Assembly (NCBI GenBank): GCA_002422725.1
Contig: DITE01000011.1
Coordinates: 1-13,486, forward strand
Reading direction: 5' to 3'
DNA from: Bacteroidales bacterium UBA6192
GTDB taxonomy: Bacteria; Bacteroidota; Bacteroidia; Bacteroidales; F082
DNA: 13,486 bases
The translations under genes were made by a program, and so were the position numbers. A model generated the notes under the pieces. It did no database searches. It saw only the letters and a list, made by a program, of their open reading frames with translations, and was not told the origin of the DNA. Numbering within the stretch: position 1 is the first letter of the stretch; each line of letters starts with the position of its first letter. Positions 5,441-12,215 of this stretch are shown here, in pieces.

Positions 5441-7369
5441 CTAATCAATAATTTTCATTTCCGTTCTGCGGTTTTCTGCCCGGCCTTCTTCTGTTTCATT
5501 ATCACCAATGGGTTGAGCAGACCCATATCCTGTGGCCGACAACCTTTTTTCAGCTATACCACGGTTTTGCAAGAACAAAAGCACCGCTTCGGCCCTTTTC
5601 CCTGAAAGGATTTTATTGTAGGCTTCGTCACCTGAATTGTCGGTATGACCACTGAGTTCGATCCTCAGCATAGGATTTTCGTTCAGAAAAGTAACCAGTT
5701 TCGAAAGCTCGTCGACCGATTCGGGGCGAATGACCGATTGATTGTGGTCGAAAAACACATTACGAAGAACAAGGCTTGCCCCACTGCGAATAGGGTTTAG
5801 CGCAATATTGAGCAGATAGGGAGAAATTTCACTTTCATCTTTCAGGGCAAAATTACCCGAATAGAAAACATATCCCTTATGCCTGACGTGCAGTCCATAA
5901 TCCTTTCCTGACGGAAGTGCTGCCAAAAAACTCCCTTCTGGCAAAGCACATTGTCCGCTGATAAGAAGCTGAGTCGTATTCAAATCAGTGATTTCAAAAT
6001 CGGCTTTTAACTTTAATCCATTCGTTGCATCCGACACCACAGCTCTTACATATGAAACGTGCATGGGGCGCAATCCGGTTTCCAGCTCAAAGCTGTAAAT
6101 ATCGAATCCTCCAAGACCACCTTCGCGTATGGCAGAAATGTAAGCCTGTTTCCCTGAGGCATCAACAACTATATTGATCTCATCACCTGAGGTGTTGATA
6201 GGGTAACCCAGGTTTACAGGAGTTCCCCATCGGCCACTTTCGTCGCGTCGGCTCACGAAAAGATCAGCCCCACCCAAACCAATATGACCCGTGCTGGAAA
6301 AATACAAAGTTTTACCGTCAGGATGCAAAAAGGGTGCCATCTCATTACCAGTTGTATTGATAACAGAACCGAGGTTGACAGGCCGGCTCCAGCGATTATC
6401 GGGCAACATAAGGCTCATCCATAAGTCGGAGCCACCTGTTCCGCCATTGCGGTTACTCACAAAAATCATTTCCTTTCCATCGGCCGAAATCGATGGCTGC
6501 GAGTCCCACTGACCCGAATTTATCCAATTGCCCATGTTTACGGGTTCTGACCATTGTATGCCTTCCATATTGGATTCGTAGATGTCACAACTGCCATAGC
6601 CTTTGGGCCATCCGCAAGCTGAAAAATATAGTCTGCGCCCATCGGCCGACATGGTCAGCGCACCCATATTATCTGTTATTAACCAGTTGGTAATCATCTC
6701 ACTGGCAGGAAGCCAGACATCCCCACTCCGATAACAGGTAAAGAAATACTCATTGATCACCGGATTACCACCAACATTATCTTCTCCACTCAGCTTTCGT
6801 GTAAACAGCAAAACGTCACCATCAAGCCTAATGGCATTCATGTATTCATCATTGCTGCTGTTAACCGATGGCCCCAGATTGACCGGGTTGAAGTCAACCG
6901 GGTTGGCTACTGCCTGACGCGCGAAAACAGCTCTCTGAAGCATGTCACCGGCAAGGGAGTGCATTTCGGGTGAAATGTTTTGAAATTGGAGAAACTTTGT
7001 CAGATTGAGTTCACTGAGCTCATATCTTGCAAATTGATAGTGAATCCGCCCCAGAAAGTAGTAAACTGGTGGAAAGAAATCAGGATCAATATAAATTGCT
7101 TTCTCATACGATGCCACAGCTTTATCAAATTTGGCCAGATCGCTGTAAACATCGCCAAGCAACAACCATGCTTCAATAAATCGGCTGTCGGCTTTTACTG
7201 CTTTTGTAAGGTATTTTTCAGCCCCTGCCCTGTCTGCGTCCAGAAATGCTTTCTCTGCCTTCTTGTATTGCGTGATTGCTTTTTTTGACACTGAAGTCAA
7301 TTGATAATCTGATTGTTGTGAAATAACAAAGAAAGGAAGAAAAAGTAACAGAACCAGTATTTTCATCAT
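5441..7369 (-). CDS. PorE-like OmpA-family protein (TPR, beta-propeller, regulatory-like and OmpA C-terminal domains)
   Basis: A 642-residue exported protein. Order: signal peptide (1-18, FVISQQ), TPR helices (about 28-135, including AWLLLGDVYSDLAKFDKAVASYEKAI), PD40/WD40-like propeller repeats (about 170-430, with recurrent SADGRRLYFS and HPDGKTLYFSS blades), a small beta domain like carboxypeptidase regulatory domains (about 437-525), and an OmpA peptidoglycan-binding domain (about 535-642). The last holds GHTDNSG with Asp577 and the NKILSGKRAEAV motif with Arg592, which contact diaminopimelate in the family. This is the domain order of PorE, the peptidoglycan-anchored part of type IX secretion systems, but paralogues are common. 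PorE is a lipoprotein, whereas no lipobox Cys is present here. The start at 7369 gives an ATGA overlap with queE and a proper signal peptide. A longer in-frame start at 7471 lies inside queE and would bury the signal. Confidence 0.88.
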   Translation of the reverse strand: MMKILVLLLFLPFFVISQQSDYQLTSVSKKAITQYKKAEKAFLDADRAGAEKYLTKAVKADSRFIEAWLLLGDVYSDLAKFDKAVASYEKAIYIDPDFFPPVYYFLGRIHYQFARYELSELNLTKFLQFQNISPEMHSLAGDMLQRAVFARQAVANPVDFNPVNLGPSVNSSNDEYMNAIRLDGDVLLFTRKLSGEDNVGGNPVINEYFFTCYRSGDVWLPASEMITNWLITDNMGALTMSADGRRLYFSACGWPKGYGSCDIYESNMEGIQWSEPVNMGNWINSGQWDSQPSISADGKEMIFVSNRNGGTGGSDLWMSLMLPDNRWSRPVNLGSVINTTGNEMAPFLHPDGKTLYFSSTGHIGLGGADLFVSRRDESGRWGTPVNLGYPINTSGDEINIVVDASGKQAYISAIREGGLGGFDIYSFELETGLRPMHVSYVRAVVSDATNGLKLKADFEITDLNTTQLLISGQCALPEGSFLAALPSGKDYGLHVRHKGYVFYSGNFALKDESEISPYLLNIALNPIRSGASLVLRNVFFDHNQSVIRPESVDELSKLVTFLNENPMLRIELSGHTDNSGDEAYNKILSGKRAEAVLLFLQNRGIAEKRLSATGYGSAQPIGDNETEEGRAENRRTEMKIID

Positions 7370-8004
7370 GGTATCTGCATATACTTGTGGCTTTGGAGAC
7401 TTATTTTCCATTGTGGGTGCTGCATAACATAGTCGGTGAGCCAGGGCATAATTCTTTCTGAAACACTCCATTCAGGCTGTAAATATAATATGCATTGATC
7501 TGAAACATGCCTGGCATTGTTTTCGGCCCACTCCAGATCGGATAGTTTTTCAACAACCACCTTCAGCTCATGCGCTTTCGTATAAATAGAAGGTTTTGGA
7601 GGCGCATTTTTTTTGGGCGACAAGCAAATCCAATCCCAATCTCCTGTCAGGATGTGCGCCCCCGAAGTCTCTACCATTGTTTTGATACCCTTTTCTTTCA
7701 GTCGCCGGGTAAAATACGCTAAGGGATACATCGACGGTTCGCCTCCTGTGACTACTACTGTCATGGCAGGAAAGCGGGCTGCCCGCTCAATGATTTCATC
7801 AGCATCAACAGGAGGAAAATTTTTTGCATCCCACGAAGGCTTGGTATCACACCAATGACAACCCACATCGCAACCGCCAATGCGAATAAAATAGGCTGCG
7901 CTTCCCATATTGTGCCCTTCGCCCTGAATGGTGTAAAACTCCTCCATTAGCGGGAGTTTCCTTCCACCTTCTAACAGACTATCGGTATTTTTTGAATCTA
8001 TCAT
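7366..8004 (-). CDS. queE: 7-carboxy-7-deazaguanine synthase (radical SAM)
   Basis: Converts 6-carboxy-5,6,7,8-tetrahydropterin to 7-carboxy-7-deazaguanine in the cytoplasm, the ring-contraction step toward preQ0 and queuosine in tRNA. The 212 residues match the family length. FYTIQGEG (23-30) and YFIRIGGCD (38-46) precede the radical SAM cluster motif Cys45-x3-Cys49-x2-Cys52 (CDVGCHWC). TGGEPSM (86-92) is the SAM-binding GGE motif, and the C-terminal SLQSHKYMQIP (202-212) is characteristic of QueE. No other queuosine gene lies in the window. The ATG at 8004 overlaps the upstream stop codon as ATGA, and its own stop overlaps the next start as ATGA, so translation is probably coupled on both sides. 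Confidence 0.95.
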   Translation of the reverse strand: MIDSKNTDSLLEGGRKLPLMEEFYTIQGEGHNMGSAAYFIRIGGCDVGCHWCDTKPSWDAKNFPPVDADEIIERAARFPAMTVVVTGGEPSMYPLAYFTRRLKEKGIKTMVETSGAHILTGDWDWICLSPKKNAPPKPSIYTKAHELKVVVEKLSDLEWAENNARHVSDQCILYLQPEWSVSERIMPWLTDYVMQHPQWKISLQSHKYMQIP

Positions 8005-9248
8005 TTCGCAAACTCCTGACTAACAATTCGTCTGTTATTAATCAGACTTACTATAAACTTTCCTTCAGGAATCCTTATTGTGTCGACTTCCAGATAAAAT
8101 GCATCCTTTTCAATGATTACAGGAACACTGTACACAACTTTTCCTGTGGCATCGGATATGTCAACTCTCGACTTTCCTGTCCGTGCTTTACTTATAATGA
8201 GAACCAATTTTGATGAATCAGATGCGGCTTCATCAAGGCGGATAAGAGCACCCTTCATGGGACGAAGCCGGCTGTTTGTATCAAGATGGTCGATCCAGGG
8301 TGCAGCATTAAAGCGAAAAACCCGTGACGAAAAAGTAGGACTGCTTTCGGACGATATGAAATAATTCATACTATCAATAAGACATATACCTTCGGTTTGT
8401 GTGGTTGATAGATTTGCCAGATCAATACGTCGTTTGTTGCCACCAAAAAAATCATCTCCTTCAAAATCAAACAGTATCCAAAGAAATGGTGTCCATACTT
8501 TTTGAACATAGCCCAGCAGGACTATCTCCATCCGTTCTGTGTTTAATGCTGCAGCAGTAACAAGACCAACGCTATTGAACGATCCAATCAGGCTTGCAGC
8601 ATGCTTACCAGGCGCCGAAGGCAGTCGATACAGCTGGGTGTACTGATCACCCCGGTTCTTTGTAAACAAATACAAGTAATCATTGTAAGAAACGAATGCT
8701 TCACAGTCGAAATTATGGTTATTACTACCCTTAAAGTCAATTTGTTCAGGATAATGAAAACGAATCTTCTCCGCCTCAACAGTATAATCGCCTGAACCTG
8801 CTAAATGAGCAAGGTCAATACGATACACTGCAAGATCTTTGCGGTTACCGCGGTTGTTTCCGAAATCACCGATATATAAATAGTTCTGATCCATGGTTAT
8901 TTCTTCCCAGTCAACATTTACGGCATTGGAAACATTCACCCTTCTGACAATCTCATGTGTTGCTGTGTCGATAGCATAGAGGGTGGCATCGCCTCCACTG
9001 TCGTTAATTGTCCACAGTTTGTTGTGATAAAAAACCAAACCAGAAGTTTCGCTAACCTTTGCGGGCAACTCAAAAGCAAAGGGAGGGTTGTGAAAAACAG
9101 GCAAATAACGGCAGGAACCATCATTCTCAACTGCAGCAGCGTTGAAGTTTGTTGCCAAAGGATCGGTGCATCCGGCTTGCTGGGCAAATGTTGACAGAAT
9201 AGTTGCTAAAAAGATGAAGGTCAGAAAAATGGAAGAAATCGTTCTCAT
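8001..9248 (-). CDS. Exported beta-propeller protein with probable type IX secretion C-terminal tail
   Basis: A 415-residue protein: signal peptide (about 1-23, ending FAQQ), a short Cys-bounded motif GCTDPLATNF...NDGSC (26-46) common in secreted Bacteroidetes proteins, then a beta-propeller-like body (about 60-320). WTINDSGGDATLYAID (79-94), VDWEEITM (112-119) and LYIGDFGNNRG (124-134) are typical of a widespread family of secreted propellers without known activity. The last 65 or so residues (VDISDATGKVVYS, IPEGKFIVSLINNRRIVSQEFAK split across 362-374 and 393-415) resemble a type A sorting domain that directs export through the type IX system and surface anchoring. The usual PNP-like entry to that domain is not clear. 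Its ATG overlaps the folD stop as TAATG and its stop overlaps the queE start as ATGA. The specific function is not recognised. Confidence 0.8.
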   Translation of the reverse strand: MRTISSIFLTFIFLATILSTFAQQAGCTDPLATNFNAAAVENDGSCRYLPVFHNPPFAFELPAKVSETSGLVFYHNKLWTINDSGGDATLYAIDTATHEIVRRVNVSNAVNVDWEEITMDQNYLYIGDFGNNRGNRKDLAVYRIDLAHLAGSGDYTVEAEKIRFHYPEQIDFKGSNNHNFDCEAFVSYNDYLYLFTKNRGDQYTQLYRLPSAPGKHAASLIGSFNSVGLVTAAALNTERMEIVLLGYVQKVWTPFLWILFDFEGDDFFGGNKRRIDLANLSTTQTEGICLIDSMNYFISSESSPTFSSRVFRFNAAPWIDHLDTNSRLRPMKGALIRLDEAASDSSKLVLIISKARTGKSRVDISDATGKVVYSVPVIIEKDAFYLEVDTIRIPEGKFIVSLINNRRIVSQEFAK

Positions 9249-10135
9249 TACTTGTACACCTCTTTTTTGCAGGCAAGCAAAGTATTCTTCAACAACGATA
9301 CTATGGTCATAGGGCCAACACCACCCGGAACGGGTGTAATGCGTGAAACTTTTGGCAGAACAGCGTCAAAGTCCACATCGCCGGTCAGCCGATATCCTTT
9401 TGGGGAATGGGTATCTATGATCCGATGAATGCCTACATCGATCACAACGGCACCTTCTTTTACCATGTCGGGATGAACAAATCCGGCTATTCCAATGGCA
9501 GCAACAAGCACATCGGCCTGGCGGGTAATTTCGGCAAGATTTGTGGTTTTACTGTGGCACAAAGTAACGGTGGCATTGGCGTATTCGTTTTTCCTTGAAA
9601 GCAATATGCTGAGCGGTGTGCCCACAATGTTGGAGCGTCCCAGCACAACCACATGTTTCCCTTCGATAGTTATGTTGCTTCTTCTGATCAGTTCAACAAT
9701 GCCGAAAGGTGTTGCTGGCAGATAAGCTGGCATTCCAAGAGTCATTCTGCCTACATTGCGGGGATGAAATCCATCAACATCCTTTGCAGGTTCGATGGCC
9801 TCAATCACCAGGTCAGTGTTAATATGCGATGGAAGTGGCAACTGGACGATAAATCCATCCACATCAGGGTCATTATTCAGGAACTCAACAATACCTAATA
9901 GCTCCTGCTCAGTTGTTGATGAAGGCAATCGGTAAACTGTGGAAGTAATTCCGGCTTCCTGACATGCTTTTTCCTTTGATGCAACATAAGTCATACTGGC
10001 AGGATCTTCGCCAACAATGACTGCTGCCAGATGAGGCGCTTCGATGTCGGCATCGATCATAGCAGCCACTTCGACGGCTATTTCCTTCTTTATCTCAGCC
10101 GCAATGGCCTTACCATCAATAAGCTTTATATTCAT
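9248..10135 (-). CDS. folD: Bifunctional methylenetetrahydrofolate dehydrogenase/methenyltetrahydrofolate cyclohydrolase
   Basis: Interconverts 5,10-methylene-THF, 5,10-methenyl-THF and 10-formyl-THF in the cytoplasm, supplying one-carbon units for purine and formyl-Met synthesis. All 295 residues are consistent with FolD. The catalytic Tyr50 and Lys54 lie in TYVASKEKAC (49-58), with Gln98 in VQLPLP (97-102) and Asp121 in KDVDGFHP (118-125). The nucleotide-binding GRSNIVGTP (166-174) and the C-terminal TPVPGGVGPMT (267-277) are intact. The ATG at 10135 lies 26 bases after the ffh stop with no promoter-like box between, so ffh and folD are probably cotranscribed. The stop TAA overlaps the next gene start by one base (TAATG). 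Confidence 0.97.
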   Translation of the reverse strand: MNIKLIDGKAIAAEIKKEIAVEVAAMIDADIEAPHLAAVIVGEDPASMTYVASKEKACQEAGITSTVYRLPSSTTEQELLGIVEFLNNDPDVDGFIVQLPLPSHINTDLVIEAIEPAKDVDGFHPRNVGRMTLGMPAYLPATPFGIVELIRRSNITIEGKHVVVLGRSNIVGTPLSILLSRKNEYANATVTLCHSKTTNLAEITRQADVLVAAIGIAGFVHPDMVKEGAVVIDVGIHRIIDTHSPKGYRLTGDVDFDAVLPKVSRITPVPGGVGPMTIVSLLKNTLLACKKEVYK

Positions 10136-10161
10136 ACAATTTGTTTACTATCAAGCTGAAA

Positions 10162-11499
10162 CTACCTTCTTTTTTTCATTTGATTCATCATCTGCATCAT
10201 TTTGCGTGGACCACCGCCAGTCATCATCTTCATCATTTTGGAGGTTTCTTCAAATTGTTTGATGAGTTGATTCACCTCAACGATATCTGTGCCGCTCCCA
10301 CCCGCAATGCGTTTGCGGCGGCTTCCGTTCAACAGTTTGGGATTTTCGCGTTCGGCAGGCGTCATGGAGTGAATGATGGCTTCGATATTTTTGAATGCAT
10401 CATCATCAATGTCTGTGTCTTTCATTGCTTTTCCCATGCCGGGTATCATCGAAGCCAGGTCTTTGATGTTCCCCATTTTTTTGATCTGATTGATCTGTTT
10501 CAGAAAGTCATTGAAATTAAATTCATTTTTTTGCAACTTTCTTTGCAGGGTTTTAGCTTCTTCGGCATCAAACTGTTCCTGAGCACGTTCCACAAGCGAA
10601 ACTATGTCGCCCATACCGAGAATCCTGTCGGCCATTCGCTTTGGATAAAACACGTCCAAAGCATCAGGTTTTTCGCCAATACCCACAAACTTAATTGGTT
10701 TGTTGACCACAGACCTGATGGTCAGGGCAGCTCCACCACGGGTATCGCCATCGAGTTTGGTGAGTACAACACCATCAAAATCAAGTTTATCATTGAAAGC
10801 TTTGGCGGTATTCACTGCATCCTGTCCGGTCATTGAATCCACTACAAACAATATTTCGTGGGGATTCACGCTACTTTTGATGGCAGCAATTTCCTTCATC
10901 ATCATCTCATCAATAGCCAGACGTCCGGCTGTGTCGATGATAATAACGTTTAATGCTTTTTCTTTGGCATACTTAATGGCATTGCGGGCAATTGAAACCG
11001 GATCTTTGCTATCTTCTTCGGTGTACACATCCACTTCAACCTGTTCGCCAAGCACTTTCAGCTGATTGATGGCAGCCGGACGGTAAACGTCGCAAGCAAC
11101 CAACAAAGGCTGTTTACCCTTCTTACGCTTGACATAATTGGCCAATTTGGCCGAAAAAGTGGTTTTACCGGAACCCTGTAAACCGGCGATCAGAATGATG
11201 GTCGGATTGGCTTTCAGGTTGATATCTTCATGCTCGCCACCCATAAGCTCGACAAGCTCGTCATGAACTATTTTAACCATTAACTGGCCAGGTGACACTG
11301 AGGTCAGAATTTTCTGACCCAGAGCTTTCTCTTTAACTGTCGTCGTAAAGTCCTTGGCAATTTTAAAGCTGACGTCGGCATCGAGAAGGGCTTTGCGCAC
11401 CTCCTTGAGGGTTTCAGCCACATTGATTTCGCTTATATGTCCCTGACCTTTAAGTATTTTAAAGGAACGTTCGAGTTTTTCACTTAAACCTTCAAACAT
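10162..11499 (-). CDS. ffh: Signal recognition particle protein Ffh (SRP54)
   Basis: GTPase that binds signal sequences on nascent chains together with 4.5S/SRP RNA and docks with FtsY for co-translational delivery to the inner membrane. The 445 residues have the NG-domain helices first, then P-loop GLQGSGKTT (106-114), DVYRPAA (137-143), DTAGRL (189-194), TKLDGDTRGGA (247-257) and GIGEKPD (273-279). The Met-rich M domain follows (about 325-430), with MIPGMGKAM (351-359) and the RNA-binding SRRKRIAGGSGT (393-404). The tail (421-445) is rich in Met and Lys/Arg. It is the first gene of a five-gene minus-strand operon; a TACCTTTG box lies 26 bases upstream of the ATG. Confidence 0.98.
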   Translation of the reverse strand: MFEGLSEKLERSFKILKGQGHISEINVAETLKEVRKALLDADVSFKIAKDFTTTVKEKALGQKILTSVSPGQLMVKIVHDELVELMGGEHEDINLKANPTIILIAGLQGSGKTTFSAKLANYVKRKKGKQPLLVACDVYRPAAINQLKVLGEQVEVDVYTEEDSKDPVSIARNAIKYAKEKALNVIIIDTAGRLAIDEMMMKEIAAIKSSVNPHEILFVVDSMTGQDAVNTAKAFNDKLDFDGVVLTKLDGDTRGGAALTIRSVVNKPIKFVGIGEKPDALDVFYPKRMADRILGMGDIVSLVERAQEQFDAEEAKTLQRKLQKNEFNFNDFLKQINQIKKMGNIKDLASMIPGMGKAMKDTDIDDDAFKNIEAIIHSMTPAERENPKLLNGSRRKRIAGGSGTDIVEVNQLIKQFEETSKMMKMMTGGGPRKMMQMMNQMKKRR

Positions 11500-11525
11500 A
11501 GATGTTAGGCATTATTTTTGAGGGG

Positions 11526-11533
11526 CAAAGGTA
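11526..11533 (-). promoter_or_regulatory. Bacteroidetes -7 element for the ffh operon
   Basis: The minus strand reads TACCTTTG, matching TAnnTTTG, 26 bases upstream of the ffh ATG at 11499. Transcription would start near 11520, leaving a leader of about 20 bases. No clear TTG at the usual -33 spacing is seen. This is the only such box I found for the five-gene operon. Confidence 0.55.
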
Positions 11534-11608
11534 GGAATTTATCGGTTTGGGATAGTGAAAAATTGCTGCAGACTGGAATACATCTCTATGTGGGAAAAGA
11601 AAATCCGG

Positions 11609-11616
11609 TATTTTTG
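11609..11616 (+). promoter_or_regulatory. Bacteroidetes -7 element for rlmH
   Basis: TATTTTTG matches TAnnTTTG and lies 18 bases upstream of the TTG start at 11635, giving a leader of only about 12 bases. The -33 region is not a clear match. The box faces away from the ffh promoter; the two are about 75 bases apart. Confidence 0.5.
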
Positions 11617-11634
11617 CTCCGAAATTGATATTCA

Positions 11635-12108
11635 TTGAAAATACTGCTCATTACCATAGGCAAAACAGACGAAGCATATCTTGAAGAAGGTATTGCCAGG
11701 TATGTGAAACGCATCAGGTTTTATCTGCCATTTGAGCTCAAAACCATACCCGATCCAAAAAACCGCAAAACCCTTTCAATCGAGCAGCAAAAGAAAGCTG
11801 AAGCTGATCTGATTCTGGCAACAATCAACAACTCTGACGAACTTGTGCTGCTTGATGAAAATGGGCCGAATCCGGATTCACGTGCATTTTCGGGCTGGCT
11901 CGACAAGAAAATCCTGGCAGGAGGCAAGCGTATTGTTTTCGCTATTGGCGGCCCATATGGTTTTTCGGAGGAAGTATATGCACGTGCCCAATCGAAATTA
12001 TCCTTGTCGAAAATGACTTTTTCGCATCAGATGGTCCGGCTGATTTTTCTCGAACAACTCTACCGCGCCCTCACCATCAGCAAAGGCGAACCTTACCACC
12101 ACGACTAA
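11635..12108 (+). CDS. rlmH: 23S rRNA (pseudouridine1915-N3)-methyltransferase, TTG start
   Basis: SPOUT-class SAM-dependent enzyme that methylates pseudouridine 1915 in helix 69 of 23S rRNA on the assembled 70S ribosome. The 157 residues match the usual 155-157. The N-terminus KILLITIGKTDEAY, LLDENG (72-77), the SAM-knot IGGPYGF (104-110) and the C-terminal EPYHHD (152-157), with the conserved YHH, are all present. Translation must start at TTG (11635): it sits exactly where the family Met precedes KI, an in-frame TGA occurs at 11626-11628, and no ATG or GTG lies between. No Shine-Dalgarno sequence is seen. The next gene on the same strand starts 107 bases downstream with its own promoter-like box. 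Confidence 0.96.
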   Translation: MKILLITIGKTDEAYLEEGIARYVKRIRFYLPFELKTIPDPKNRKTLSIEQQKKAEADLILATINNSDELVLLDENGPNPDSRAFSGWLDKKILAGGKRIVFAIGGPYGFSEEVYARAQSKLSLSKMTFSHQMVRLIFLEQLYRALTISKGEPYHHD

Positions 12109-12187
12109 TTCAACCTGTTTCGCCTCCTGCTCAAATCTTGTCTGCCTTGCTCCAATTCATCAGTCTGCCCTTCTCATAAAATTCCAA

Positions 12188-12195
12188 TATCTTTG
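12188..12195 (+). promoter_or_regulatory. Bacteroidetes -7 element for the ABC-F gene
   Basis: TATCTTTG matches TAnnTTTG and ends 20 bases before the ATG at 12216. No good -33 match is seen at 19 bases. Its presence suggests the ABC-F gene can be transcribed independently of rlmH. No hairpin terminator was found between the two genes. Confidence 0.5.
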
Positions 12196-12215
12196 CCGCT
12201 CATTAAAAAAATCGG

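Noticed and set aside
7370..7471. A 34-residue N-terminal extension of the PorE-like protein
   Set aside because: It lies inside the queE C-terminus, would place a non-hydrophobic stretch before the signal peptide, and would lose the ATGA coupling seen with the 7369 start.
10141..10836. A 231-codon open frame on the plus strand
   Set aside because: It is antisense to the Ffh M and G domains; the composition (Phe/His-rich) is a shadow of the Met/Lys-rich coding strand.
11421..11499. A horizontally acquired or mobile segment anywhere in the window
   Set aside because: No integrase, transposase, terminal repeat or abrupt change in base or codon use was seen; the genes are vertically inherited types.
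12109..12187. A terminator after rlmH
   Set aside because: The segment is pyrimidine-rich but I could not find an inverted repeat followed by a T-run.
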